Of a stretch of 64,000 bases of DNA, positions 40,505 through 49,306 are shown piece by piece. This DNA comes from Actinomycetospora sp. NBRC 106378. Its GTDB lineage: Bacteria; Actinomycetota; Actinomycetes; Mycobacteriales; Pseudonocardiaceae. The first letter of the stretch is position 1, and every line of letters starts with the position of its first letter. The stretch spans positions 124,001-188,000 of the forward strand of contig NZ_BSTT01000009.1 in the NCBI RefSeq assembly GCF_030269685.1, written 5' to 3'. The position numbers and the translations under genes were made by a program. The notes under the pieces are model-generated. The model ran no database searches. It was not told where the DNA came from and saw only the letters and a program-made list of their open reading frames with translations.

Positions 40505-42314
40505 AGCCCTGCATCCCCCTCGGGTTGGCGGCGCCCCACAGCACCCCGCGGTCGCGGTCGATCCCGACGGCCGAGAGCCGCCCCAGTGCCCAGTCGCCGG
40601 CGCGGGTGACGCGGTGGCCGCGCCGGTCCAGCTCGGCGATCACGTCCTCGCCGAGGCGGTCCTCGACGGTCGCGTTCGCGGGCTCGCGGTCGCGCGGCCA
40701 GAACGAGCCGGGCGACGACGTCGTGTGCAGGGCGGGGGCGTCGATCGCGGCCTGTGGTGACCACCCGCCCGCGAGGGTGCGCAGCAGGTACAGCAGCTGC
40801 CACTGGTCCTGCTGGTCGCCCCCGGGGGAGCCCAGCGCGACGACGGGGCCGCGGTCGTCGAGCACCAGCGTGGGCGTCAGCGTGGTGCGCGGTCGGCGGC
40901 CCGGGGTGAGCGTGGAGGGCAGGCCCTCCTCCAACCACGTCATCTGCAGTCGCGTCCCGAGGGCGAAGCCGAGCTCCGGGACGGTCGGCGACGACTGCAG
41001 CCAGCCTCCGGACGGGGTCGCGGAGACGATGTTGCCCCACCGGTCCACCACGTCCACGTGACAGGTGTCGCCGCGCACTTCTCCCGTCGCTGCGCTCGCC
41101 TGCTGCGTCTCGCCCGCGAGGGTCACCGTCGGCTCGCCCACCGCCGACCCCGCGCTGACCGCCGGGGCCGAGCCCGCCGTCGCGAGCTCCGCCATCCGCG
41201 GCTCGCGCCCGCCGACCCGGCCCGGCCGGACGTCGGCCGAGGCCTCGTCGCCGATCAGCGCCCGCCGCGCGTCGAGGTAGGCGGGGTCGAGCAGCTCGTC
41301 GACGGTCACCGGGGAGTCTCCGCCGAACCACGCCTCCCGGTCGGCCTGCGCGAGCTTGATCGCCTCCAGCACGCGGTGGGCGCCCTCGCCGGTCGCCGGG
41401 TCGGGCGGGTCCGGCTCGAGCAGGGCCAGCATCTGCAGCAGGGCCGGGCCCTGCCCCCAGGGCGGGGTCTTCGCCACCCGGTACCCGAGGAAGGTCCCGA
41501 CGAAGGCGTCGGTCACCGAGGCCCGCCAGCCGGCGGAGTCGGCGACGGTCAGCACCCCGGCGTGGTCGGTGCCCGAGGAGTGCCGGTGCGGTGCACGGCA
41601 GAAGGCCGCGATCGCCTCGGCGACGAAGCCCTCGGCCCACACCTCGCGCACCGCGTCGACCCGCGCCGCGCGGGTGGGGCCCTGCGCGGCGGCGGCGAGC
41701 CGGTCGAGCGTGTCGGCCCACGCGGGGTTGCGCAGCACCGCGCCGGGCGCGGGGGGACGGCCGTCGGGCAGCCACAGCGCGGCCGAGGAGGGCCAGTGGT
41801 CGCGGAACAGGTCCGCGACCGCCCCGATCGTCGAGCCGATCCGCCCGACCGCCGGGAAGCCGTCGCGGGCGTAGCCGATCGCGGGGCCGACGACGTCGCC
41901 GACCTCCCAGGTGCCGTGGTCGCGCAGCAGGAGCAGCCACGCGTCGGTGGCGCCGGGGATCGCCGCGGCCAGCGCCCCCGCACCCGGTACGCGGTCGAGG
42001 CCCTCGTCGCGGTAGCGCGCCGCGGAGGCGGCCGCCGGGGCGGGTCCCTGGCCGTCGAGCACCCGGGGAGTGGGGTCCTCCGCCGTCGCGAAGATCGCCG
42101 TCAGGTCGCCGCCCGGGCCGTTGAGGTGCGGCTCGACGACCTGCAGGACGAAGGCGGCCGACACCGCGGCGTCGAAGGCGTTGCCGCCGCGCTCCAGCAC
42201 ACCCATCGCGGTCGCCGAGGCGGCCCAGTGGGTGGAGGCGGCCATCCCGACCGTGCCCTCCAGGGTGGGCCGGGTGGTGAAGGCGGGTTCGCGGGTGAAG
42301 CGGGGGGAGGTCAT
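40488..42314 (-). CDS. Gamma-glutamyltransferase / glutathione hydrolase-like, cytoplasmic
   Basis: A 608-aa Ntn-hydrolase of the GGT family. The predicted autocleavage nucleophile is T417 in GDTCHVDVVDRWGN, and SSPTVPELGFALGTRLQMTWL plus SPGGDQQDQWQ match the small subunit. No signal peptide is visible, so the enzyme should act inside the cell. GGT removes the gamma-glutamyl group from glutathione and similar peptides. It is embedded between permease DppC (ATGA overlap) and the ATPase gene, which points to cleavage of the imported peptide. The conserved oxyanion/substrate motif around NGPGGDL is intact. Confidence 0.9.
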   Translation of the reverse strand: MTSPRFTREPAFTTRPTLEGTVGMAASTHWAASATAMGVLERGGNAFDAAVSAAFVLQVVEPHLNGPGGDLTAIFATAEDPTPRVLDGQGPAPAAASAARYRDEGLDRVPGAGALAAAIPGATDAWLLLLRDHGTWEVGDVVGPAIGYARDGFPAVGRIGSTIGAVADLFRDHWPSSAALWLPDGRPPAPGAVLRNPAWADTLDRLAAAAQGPTRAARVDAVREVWAEGFVAEAIAAFCRAPHRHSSGTDHAGVLTVADSAGWRASVTDAFVGTFLGYRVAKTPPWGQGPALLQMLALLEPDPPDPATGEGAHRVLEAIKLAQADREAWFGGDSPVTVDELLDPAYLDARRALIGDEASADVRPGRVGGREPRMAELATAGSAPAVSAGSAVGEPTVTLAGETQQASAATGEVRGDTCHVDVVDRWGNIVSATPSGGWLQSSPTVPELGFALGTRLQMTWLEEGLPSTLTPGRRPRTTLTPTLVLDDRGPVVALGSPGGDQQDQWQLLYLLRTLAGGWSPQAAIDAPALHTTSSPGSFWPRDREPANATVEDRLGEDVIAELDRRGHRVTRAGDWALGRLSAVGIDRDRGVLWGAANPRGMQGYAVGR

Positions 42315-43201
42315 CGTCGGGCTCCCGTGGCGGGGTCGAGGCGGTCGCGCAGCGCGTCCCCGACCAGGTTGAACGCCAGGCAGAGCAGCGCGAGCACGAC
42401 ACCGGGCAGCACCGCGGGCCACGCGGTGCGGTACAGGTACTGCTGGGCGTCGGAGAGCATGATCCCCAGACTCGAGCCCGGCGGCTGGATGCCCAGCCCG
42501 AGGAACGAGAGCACGGCCTCGCCGAGCACCACCTGGGGCAGGATCACCGTCGCCTGCACGACGATGGTCGACGCCGCGTTCGGGAGCACGTGCCCGAGCA
42601 GCATCCCCGGCGCGCGGGCGTCCATGGCGCGCGCGGCGAGCACGAAGTCGGTGGCCCGCACCCGCAGCGTCTCGGCCCGCACCGTGAGGGCCACGTGCGG
42701 GACGTAGGCCAGTCCCAGCGAGATCGCGGCGCCGCCCAGGCTCGGGCCCTGCACGGCCGCGAACCCGATCGCGAGCACGAGGAACGGGAAGGCGAGCATG
42801 ACGTCGGTGATCCGCGCGATCACCGGGTCGAGCCGGCGCCACCAGCCGGCGGCCAGCCCCAGCAGCGTCCCGAGCACCACGCTGACGGCCACCCCGATCG
42901 CGGCGACCTGCAGGGAGCTGCGCAGGCCGTAGAGGGTGCGGGAGGCGAGGTCGCGGCCGAGGTCGTCGGTGCCCAACGGGAACCCGATCGTCAGCGGCAC
43001 CTGGAAGGGCAGGGCGAAGTGGACCTGGGTCGGCGGGTACGGCGCGAGCAGCGGGGCCCCGACGCCGGCGAGGACCAGCACGACGACGAGCGCGCCGCCG
43101 ACCGCCCCCGCCGGGTCGGCCCGGAGGGCCGCCCGGAGTCGGGCCCCGCGTGGCCCGCGGGGCTCCTGCCGCGCGGACGCGGCCGTCACGACGGCGGTCA
43201 C
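42311..43201 (-). CDS. Peptide ABC transporter permease DppC type
   Basis: A 296-aa permease with about six transmembrane helices. The N-terminal cytoplasmic arm precedes AALRADPAGAVGGALVVVLVL. The ABC coupling segment is ARAMDARAPGMLLGHVLPNA, and QPPGSSLGIMLSDAQ is typical of DppC/OppC. Its GTG start overlaps the dppB stop and its stop overlaps the GGT start. Confidence 0.92.
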   Translation of the reverse strand: MTAVVTAASARQEPRGPRGARLRAALRADPAGAVGGALVVVLVLAGVGAPLLAPYPPTQVHFALPFQVPLTIGFPLGTDDLGRDLASRTLYGLRSSLQVAAIGVAVSVVLGTLLGLAAGWWRRLDPVIARITDVMLAFPFLVLAIGFAAVQGPSLGGAAISLGLAYVPHVALTVRAETLRVRATDFVLAARAMDARAPGMLLGHVLPNAASTIVVQATVILPQVVLGEAVLSFLGLGIQPPGSSLGIMLSDAQQYLYRTAWPAVLPGVVLALLCLAFNLVGDALRDRLDPATGARR

Positions 43202-44154
43202 GCGGCCGCTCCCGCGACCCGGATCCGCGGGTCGACCACGGAGTAGAGGACGTCCACGAGCAGGTTGATCACGACGTAGGCCGCCGTCACCACGAGCACC
43301 ACCGCCTGCACCACCGGGTAGTCGCGACTGAAGACCGAGTCCAGCGTGAGCTTGCCGAGTCCCGGCAGACCGAAGATCCGTTCGGTCACCGCGGCGCCCG
43401 CGATGAGCGTCCCGAGCTGCAGCCCGACGATGGTCGTGAGCACGACCAGGGAGTTGCGCAGGGCCACCGTCCACACCACGCGGTTCTCCGACAGGCCGGT
43501 GGCCCGGGCGGTGCGCACGAAGTCGGAGTCGAGCGCCCCCAGCATCGAGGCGCGTGTCTGGCGCAGCACCACGGCCGCCGTCGGGAGCCCGACGATCACC
43601 GCGGGCAGGATCAGGTGGTGCAGCGCCCGCAGGGGATCGGTGAGCGGGGAGACGTAGCCCGAGGCGGGGAAGGCGCCGAGCCCGACGGCGAGGTAGAGCA
43701 CCGCGAGCAGGCCGAGCCAGAACACCGGGACCGAGAGCGCCGCCAGCGAGAACACCGAGGCGAGCCACTCCGGCCACCGGCCGCGGTACCGGGCGGCGAG
43801 GACGCCCGCGACGATCCCGACGGCGACCGCGACGAGCAGGGCCAGGACCGACAGCTGCAGGGTGACCGGCAGGGCCGAGAGGATCGCGTCCGACACCGGC
43901 TCGCCGGTCCGCGTGGAGGTGCCGAGGTCCCCGGTGACGGTGCGGCCGAGGAAGCGCAGGTACTGGACGACGAGGGGCTGGTCCAGGCCGAGCTGCGCGC
44001 GCACGGTGGCGAGGGTCGCCGGGTCGGCCTCCTCGCCCGCAGCCGCGAGCGCCGGGTCGCCGGGCAGCGCACGGACCCCGAGGAAGATCACCAGCGAGGC
44101 GAGCAGCAGCGTGACCACCGCCTGGGCCAGGCGGGAGGCGAGACGGCGGATCAC
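43198..44154 (-). CDS. Peptide ABC transporter permease DppB type
   Basis: A 318-aa permease with six transmembrane helices. It begins with the usual signal-anchor helix, followed by VRALPGDPALAAAGEEAD and LGLDQPLVVQYLRFL. The coupling loop reads RQTRASMLGALDSDFVRTARATGLS and the C-terminus DVLYSVVDPRIRV, both diagnostic of DppB/OppB. GTG start in a GTGA overlap with the binding-protein gene. Confidence 0.93.
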   Translation of the reverse strand: MIRRLASRLAQAVVTLLLASLVIFLGVRALPGDPALAAAGEEADPATLATVRAQLGLDQPLVVQYLRFLGRTVTGDLGTSTRTGEPVSDAILSALPVTLQLSVLALLVAVAVGIVAGVLAARYRGRWPEWLASVFSLAALSVPVFWLGLLAVLYLAVGLGAFPASGYVSPLTDPLRALHHLILPAVIVGLPTAAVVLRQTRASMLGALDSDFVRTARATGLSENRVVWTVALRNSLVVLTTIVGLQLGTLIAGAAVTERIFGLPGLGKLTLDSVFSRDYPVVQAVVLVVTAAYVVINLLVDVLYSVVDPRIRVAGAAA

Positions 44155-45770
44155 GGGGTGCCCCCGGTCCGCGCGAACCCGGCCCGGGAGAGCCGGACGA
44201 CGCCGTCGGCGAAGGTCTGCACGCCGAGCACCTCGCTGCGCGCGGCGGTGAGGTTGCGCTGGCGGTAGAGGTAGACGAGCGGGTTGTCGCGCTGCACCTG
44301 CTCGGTCGCCTGCGCGTAGAGCCGTGTACGGGCGGCGGTGTCGAACGTGGCCGCGGCGTCGGCGAGCAGGCGGTCCACCTCCGGGTCGGCGTAGTCGCCG
44401 TAGTTGGCGCCGGCCCCCGTCGTCAGGAAGCGGGTGGTGTTGCCGTCCGGGTCGATGCGGCCGGACCAGCCGAGCTGCAGCGCGGAGAAGGTGCCGTCGG
44501 TCTGCACGTCGAGCAGCGTCGAGTACTCCACGGGCTCGATCCGCAGGTCGAAGCCGGCGTCGGCGACAGCGGCCTGCAGCGCCTGGGCGAGCCGCAGCGA
44601 GTCCGCCGTGTTCGAGGTCTGCATGGTGATCGGGAACGGCACCGGCACCCCGGCCTGGGCCAGCAGCGCCCGGGCGCCCGCCGGGTCGTAGGCCGGGCAC
44701 CCGACGTCGGCGGCGGCGCCGAAGTCGGTGTTCGGGGAGATCGGCGAGCAGGCCGGGGTGTACCAGCCGTTGAACACGACGTCGGCGAGCCGGGCCCGGT
44801 CGACGGCCTTCGAGAACGCGAGCCGGATGCGGGGGTCGTGGGCGAGCGGCGTGTCGTCCTCCGGTCGCTTCGGGGCGCTGTTGAAGGTGACGGCCTGGTA
44901 GCCGAGGGAGAGGGTCTTGGTGACGCGGACGTCGCTCTCGCGGGCGAGGGCGTCGACGTCCTGCGGGGAGATGCTGTCGGCCACCTGGATGTCGCCGGAG
45001 CGCAGGTTGGCCGCGCGGACGCCGGCGTCGGACATGATCCGGTAGGTGATGCGGTCGAGCGGGACCGCGGCGGCGTCGTAGTAGAGCGGGTCGCGTTCGA
45101 CGGTGATCGCGGTCTGGGCGACGCGGTCGACGAACCGGAACGGGCCGACGCAGACGGGGCGCTGGGAGAAGTTCGTGCCCTCGGCCGCCAGCGCGGCGGG
45201 CGACATGATCATGCCGGCCCGGTCGGCGAGTGCCGCGGTGATCGGGGCGAACGGGCGGGCGAAGCGCAGGGTGACCCGGTCCGGCCCGTCGGCGGTGATC
45301 GTGCGCAGCGAGCCGAGCTCGGACTTGCGCTGCGACCCGGGGAGCGTGAGGTGCCGCTGCAGGCTGGTCACGACGGCGGCCGCGTCGAAGGGGGTGCCGT
45401 CGGCGAAGCGGACGCCGGTGGAGCGGACCGGGAAGGACACGGTGAGCCCGCCGTCGGTGACGGTCGGCAGGGCCGTGGCCAGCTGCGGCACCAGGTTCCC
45501 GGCCGCGTCGATGTCGAAGAGCTTCTCGCAGATGCTCGACATGACGTAGCGGGTGTAGAGCGAGCTCGACGTCGTCGGGTCCAGCTTGTCCGGCTCGGCG
45601 GACAGCCCCATGACGAGCTCGCCGCCGTGCCGGACCGCGCCGGGCGGCGCCGGGTCGCCGGGGACGTCGGCGGGGTCGACCTGCGCGCGGTTGTCGTACT
45701 GCGGCGCGACGCAGGCGGCGAGCAGGACCGCCACGGCCGCGAGCAGCGCGGCGAGGAGCGTCCGGCGCAT
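44151..45770 (-). CDS. Peptide ABC transporter substrate-binding lipoprotein (SBP family 5)
   Basis: A 539-aa family 5 extracytoplasmic solute-binding protein. The signal peptide ends in LLAAC, a lipobox with Cys at residue 19, so it is a lipoprotein. GGELVMGLSAEPDKLDP, the VRFADGTPFDAAAVV region and LQLGWSGRIDPDGN are typical. The ligand cannot be read, but GGT in the same operon suggests glutathione or gamma-glutamyl peptides. It is the first gene of the minus-strand operon; the palindrome at 45792 lies 22 bp upstream. Confidence 0.92.
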   Translation of the reverse strand: MRRTLLAALLAAVAVLLAACVAPQYDNRAQVDPADVPGDPAPPGAVRHGGELVMGLSAEPDKLDPTTSSSLYTRYVMSSICEKLFDIDAAGNLVPQLATALPTVTDGGLTVSFPVRSTGVRFADGTPFDAAAVVTSLQRHLTLPGSQRKSELGSLRTITADGPDRVTLRFARPFAPITAALADRAGMIMSPAALAAEGTNFSQRPVCVGPFRFVDRVAQTAITVERDPLYYDAAAVPLDRITYRIMSDAGVRAANLRSGDIQVADSISPQDVDALARESDVRVTKTLSLGYQAVTFNSAPKRPEDDTPLAHDPRIRLAFSKAVDRARLADVVFNGWYTPACSPISPNTDFGAAADVGCPAYDPAGARALLAQAGVPVPFPITMQTSNTADSLRLAQALQAAVADAGFDLRIEPVEYSTLLDVQTDGTFSALQLGWSGRIDPDGNTTRFLTTGAGANYGDYADPEVDRLLADAAATFDTAARTRLYAQATEQVQRDNPLVYLYRQRNLTAARSEVLGVQTFADGVVRLSRAGFARTGGTP

Positions 45771-45791
45771 GACCGCCCCCGATCGTGTACG

Positions 45792-45801
45792 CGGTATACC
45801 G
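45792..45801. promoter_or_regulatory. CGGTATACCG palindrome, candidate GntR/FCD operator
   Basis: A perfect 10-bp palindrome with GTAC-rich flanks, 22 bp upstream of the binding-protein ATG and between it and the divergent M20 gene. FCD-type GntR regulators often bind GTATAC-centred sites. The encoded GntR at 38286 is the obvious candidate, but binding is inferred. Confidence 0.45.
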
Positions 45802-45900
45802 AGTGGTCCGTACCTGAGGGAACCCGATCGGGTGAGTGATCGGAAGGGGCGCGGTGTCACGAGCACGTTTCGTCCTCGGCCCCGGGACTAGCGTGGGGGC

Positions 45901-47322
45901 GTGACCAGCACGATCGAGCCGCTGTCCGGGACCGTCGAGCAGACCGAGGTGGCGGCCCGCGCCGACGCCTTCGTCGCCGAGCTGTCGGAGTGGCTGCGCA
46001 TCCCCTCGATCAGCGCCGACCCCGGGCACCACGGCGACGTGGCGCGCTCGGCGGAGTGGCTCGCGTCGACCCTGCGGCGCGACGGGTGGCCGGAGGTCGA
46101 GGTCTGGTCGGACACGGCGGCGCTGCCCGCGGTGTACGCGCACTGGCCCGCCGCCGACCCGGCGGCTCCGACCGTCCTGGTCTACGGCCACCACGACGTG
46201 CAGCCCGCCGATCTCGACGACGGCTGGTCCTTCGCGCCCTTCGACCCGCAGGTCGTGGGGGAGGAGCTGCGCGGTCGCGGCGCGTCCGACGACAAGGGGC
46301 ACGTCGCGATGGTGCTGCTCGGGGTCCGGGCCCACCTCGCGGCCACCGGCGCGACCGCCCCGGCCGTGTCGCTGAAGCTGCTGGTCGAGGGCGAGGAGGA
46401 GTCGGGCTCCGCCCACCTCGCCGAGCTGCTCGCCGCGCACGGCGACGCCCTCGCGTGCGACGAGATCGTGGTGACCGACACCGGCATGGTCGACCGGGAG
46501 ACGCCGACGGTCTGCTGCGGGATGCGCGGGCTGGTCGACCTGGAGGTCGTCTACCGCGGCGCCGCCGTCGACCTGCACTCCGGCCAGTTCGGCGGGGCGG
46601 TGCCCAACCCGGTCACCGAGCTCGCCCGGCTGGTCGCGACCTTCCACGACGTCGACGGGCGCATCGCGGTGCCCGGGTTCTACGACGACGTGCGTGAGCC
46701 GACCGCCGAGGAGCGCGCCGCCTGGGCCGCACTGCCCTTCGACGAGCCGGCGTGGCTCGCGGGCTCCGCCGCCGGGGCGATGGCCACGTCGGGCGAGGCG
46801 GGCTGGTCGACCTACGAGCGGCTCTGGGCGCGCCCGACCGCCGAGGTCAACGGTCTGCACGGCGGGTACGCCGGGCCCGGCCACAAGACGATCGTGCCGC
46901 ACTCGGCGACGCTCAAGATGACGTTCCGGCTCGTCGACGCCCAGGACCCGGCGCGCATCAAGCCGCTGCTCGAGCGGTTCGTGGCCGAGCGGGTGCCGGC
47001 GGGCATCGACGCCGACGTGTCGACCGGCGGGCCCGGCGTGCCGCCGCTCATCTGCGACCTCGACTCGCCGCTGGTCGCGTCGATCCGCGAGGCGATGGGC
47101 GTCGCGCTGGGCGCCGAGGTGCTGCCGGCGCGCGAGGGCGGCAGCGGGCCGGAGGCGCTCCTGACGACGGCGCTCGACGCCCCGCTGGCCTTCCTCGGCG
47201 TCATGCTGCCCGGCGACCGGATCCACGCCCCGGACGAGCGGGCGGTGCTCCCGTTGCTGCTGCGCGGCGCCGAGTCCGTCGCCCACCTGTGGCGGCTGCT
47301 GGGGTCGCGCGCTGCTGCCTGA
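45901..47322 (+). CDS. M20 family metallodipeptidase
   Basis: A 473-aa zinc peptidase of the M20/CPG2 (CNDP-like) group. Metal ligands are visible in YGHHDVQP, GRGASDDKG (bridging Asp), and VEGEEESGSAHL (catalytic Glu pair). A dimerisation domain lies in the middle, and HAPDER holds the last His. Such enzymes cleave dipeptides, including Cys-Gly. It is divergent from the peptide-import operon, with only 130 bp between start codons. GTG start; its TGA is the first part of a family A repeat. Confidence 0.9.
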   Translation: MTSTIEPLSGTVEQTEVAARADAFVAELSEWLRIPSISADPGHHGDVARSAEWLASTLRRDGWPEVEVWSDTAALPAVYAHWPAADPAAPTVLVYGHHDVQPADLDDGWSFAPFDPQVVGEELRGRGASDDKGHVAMVLLGVRAHLAATGATAPAVSLKLLVEGEEESGSAHLAELLAAHGDALACDEIVVTDTGMVDRETPTVCCGMRGLVDLEVVYRGAAVDLHSGQFGGAVPNPVTELARLVATFHDVDGRIAVPGFYDDVREPTAEERAAWAALPFDEPAWLAGSAAGAMATSGEAGWSTYERLWARPTAEVNGLHGGYAGPGHKTIVPHSATLKMTFRLVDAQDPARIKPLLERFVAERVPAGIDADVSTGGPGVPPLICDLDSPLVASIREAMGVALGAEVLPAREGGSGPEALLTTALDAPLAFLGVMLPGDRIHAPDERAVLPLLLRGAESVAHLWRLLGSRAAA

Positions 47323-47376
47323 CAGGAAAGCGTCGTTGCTGTCGGCCCGTGGCAGCAACGACGTCCTGCCACCGGG
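47319..47376. repeat. Family A repeat copy at the end of the M20 gene
   Basis: GACAGGAAAGCGTCGTTGCT and, after a short loop, AGCAACGACGTCCTGCCAC. The stop codon of the M20 gene lies in its first bases. It is one of four copies and probably folds into a terminator hairpin. Confidence 0.75.
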
Positions 47377-47417
47377 AGGTTGCCTTCGAGCGCACTCGAG
47401 GACCTAGCGTCGAACGC

Positions 47418-48395
47418 ATGATCACAGCGCAGCAGACCCCGATCGGTTCCGGGTTCGGTGCGAGGACCACCGCGGCGGAGGTCGTGGCGGGCCTTGACCT
47501 CTCCGGGCGGCTGGCCCTCGTCACCGGTGGCTACTCCGGCCTCGGGCTCGAGGCCGTCCGGGCCCTCACGGCGGCAGGCGCCCACGTGGTCGTCCCGGCC
47601 CGTCGTCGGGACGTGGCGCAGGAGGCCCTGGCCGGTCTCGACGGCGTCACCACCGACGAGCTCGACCTGGCCGACCTCGACTCCGTCGCCGCCTTCGCGG
47701 ACCGTCGCCTGGCCGCCGGCCACCGCCTCGACGTCGTCATCGACAACGCGGGGGTCATGGCCTGTCCGCTCGAGCGCGTCGGGCCGGGCTGGGAGCGCCA
47801 GTTCGCGACCAACCACCTCGGCCACTTCGCCCTGGTCAACCGGCTCGCGCCGCTCCTGGACGGCGACTCGCGGGTGGTCTCGGTGTCCTCCCGCGGCCAC
47901 CACTTCTCCGACCTGCACCGCGACGACGTGCACTACGAGCACCGGGACTACGACAAGTGGCAGGCCTACGGCCAGTCGAAGACCGCGAACGTGCTGTTCG
48001 CCGTCGGGCTCGCCGCCCGCGGCGTCCGCGCGTTCGCCCTGCACCCCGGCGGGATCATGACGCCGCTGCAGCGTCACCTCCCGCTGGCGGAGATGGTCGC
48101 GCTGGGCTGGAAGGACGAGCAGGGCAACCCCGGCCCGGCGGCCGCGAACCTCAAGACGCCCGAGCAGGGCGCGGCCACCGAGACCTGGGCGGCCACGAGC
48201 CCGCAGCTCGCCGACCTCTCCGGGGTCTACCTCGAGGACTGCGAGGTGGCGATCGCCGTCGACACCTCCGTGCCGCCCGACTCGCGCGGTGGCTACCCGG
48301 GGGGTGTCATGCCGTACGCGATCGACGCCGACGCCGCCGAGTGGCTGTGGGCGGCCTCGGTCGAGGCGACCGGCGTGGACGGCTTCCCGCGCTGA
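47418..48395 (+). CDS. Short-chain dehydrogenase/reductase (retinol dehydrogenase-like)
   Basis: A 325-aa SDR. The cofactor motif is TGGYSGLGLE near 38-47, VIDNAGVMA follows, and the catalytic Ser, Tyr and Lys are in VVSVSSRGHH and YGQSKTAN. It belongs to the long 'classical' group of WWOX/retinol-dehydrogenase-like reductases, which oxidise or reduce carbonyl compounds with NAD(P)H; the substrate is unknown. The gene stands alone: a family A repeat separates it from the M20 gene and a family C hairpin follows. Confidence 0.92.
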   Translation: MITAQQTPIGSGFGARTTAAEVVAGLDLSGRLALVTGGYSGLGLEAVRALTAAGAHVVVPARRRDVAQEALAGLDGVTTDELDLADLDSVAAFADRRLAAGHRLDVVIDNAGVMACPLERVGPGWERQFATNHLGHFALVNRLAPLLDGDSRVVSVSSRGHHFSDLHRDDVHYEHRDYDKWQAYGQSKTANVLFAVGLAARGVRAFALHPGGIMTPLQRHLPLAEMVALGWKDEQGNPGPAAANLKTPEQGAATETWAATSPQLADLSGVYLEDCEVAIAVDTSVPPDSRGGYPGGVMPYAIDADAAEWLWAASVEATGVDGFPR

Positions 48396-48407
48396 TCCCG
48401 GAGACAG

Positions 48408-48450
48408 CCGTGGCCCACCGCTGACACCCACCGTCAGTGGTGGGCCACGG
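48408..48450. terminator. Hairpin with 18-bp stem (family C)
   Basis: Arms 48408-48425 and 48433-48450 are complementary apart from one G-T pair, with a 7-nt loop, 12 bp after the SDR stop. The left arm with its upstream bases (48405-48425) is identical over 21 bp to the copy inside hrpB at 7304. Confidence 0.75.
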
Positions 48451-48577
48451 CCGACCCGGTGGTGGCTCGGCCGGTCGGGAGCTCGGGACCGTGCCGGGCA
48501 GCGGGTCGGTGTACCAGCCGGTCGCGCTGGGTACTGCCCGGGGATCCCTCCATCGGGTGCGGCGCGGCGTGAGCAGA

Positions 48578-49297
48578 ATGTCAGCCGTGTCACTCACGGT
48601 CGACGGCCTCCTGCCACGCGCCACCGCCTCCGCGCGTCCCCGGGTCGCCGAGAGTGATCACCGCTCCACCCGCACCCTCGTGCTGCTCGTCGCGCTCGCG
48701 CTGGGCGCCCTGGCCGTCGTCGCGCTCGTCGTGCCGAGGGTGCCGGCGCTCGCCCAGGCGGTCGGGCTCGGCCCGGCGCCCGCCGCGACGCCCGTGGCGC
48801 CGCCGGTGACGGTGACCGCCGTGGTCACCGCCACCGCGTCGTGCCTGTCCACCGACCCCCACGACCGGGTGGTCCTCGACGTGGCGGGCGCCCGCCGCGA
48901 GGCCGCCCTCGACGGCTGCGGGCGCAACGTCGGCTTCCCGGTCCCGGTGCAGGTGCCCGCCGACGGCGCGATCACCGGTCCCCTCGCCGTGGCAGGCATC
49001 GGCCAGGAGGGTGCGCGGACCGCCACCGACACCGCGGGCGACGCCGTGTCCCCGCTGGTGGCCCGCCTCGAGCTCGCGCTCGCGGTCGCCGCGGCCCTCG
49101 GAGCCGGCTCGCTGGTCGTCGCCCTGAGCCGGCAGCGTCGGCCCGCGCGCCGCCCTGCGGCGCGCGCCGGTGCCCGTCCGGCCGCCCGTGCCGCGGCCCG
49201 TCCGTCCCGCGGCCGCGCGTGTGCCGCGACCCGGCGTCCGGGGCACCGACCCGCCCGGGGCGCCGTCCCCGCCGTGCGGAACCGCCCGCGCCGTTAG
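48578..49297 (+). CDS. Hypothetical membrane protein with basic C-terminus
   Basis: A 239-aa protein with no recognised family. It has two hydrophobic helices (about 32-54 and 155-175). Between them is a compact outer segment with two Cys (SCLSTDPHDR and LDGCGRNVGF) that could form a disulfide. The last 60 residues are Arg/Ala/Pro-rich. The ATG at 48578 is chosen; GTG 48569 is possible. It precedes the M16 peptidase pair by 9 bp, so it may be part of that operon. Confidence 0.65.
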   Translation: MSAVSLTVDGLLPRATASARPRVAESDHRSTRTLVLLVALALGALAVVALVVPRVPALAQAVGLGPAPAATPVAPPVTVTAVVTATASCLSTDPHDRVVLDVAGARREAALDGCGRNVGFPVPVQVPADGAITGPLAVAGIGQEGARTATDTAGDAVSPLVARLELALAVAAALGAGSLVVALSRQRRPARRPAARAGARPAARAAARPSRGRACAATRRPGHRPARGAVPAVRNRPRR

Positions 49298-49306
49298 GGT
49301 CGGGGG

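Noticed and set aside
43198-47358. Single open frame of about 1386 codons running from dppB through the binding-protein region into the M20 gene
   Set aside because: Only its end matches a protein (DppB); the rest is Arg-rich shadow of the binding-protein and M20 genes, which have clear family motifs.
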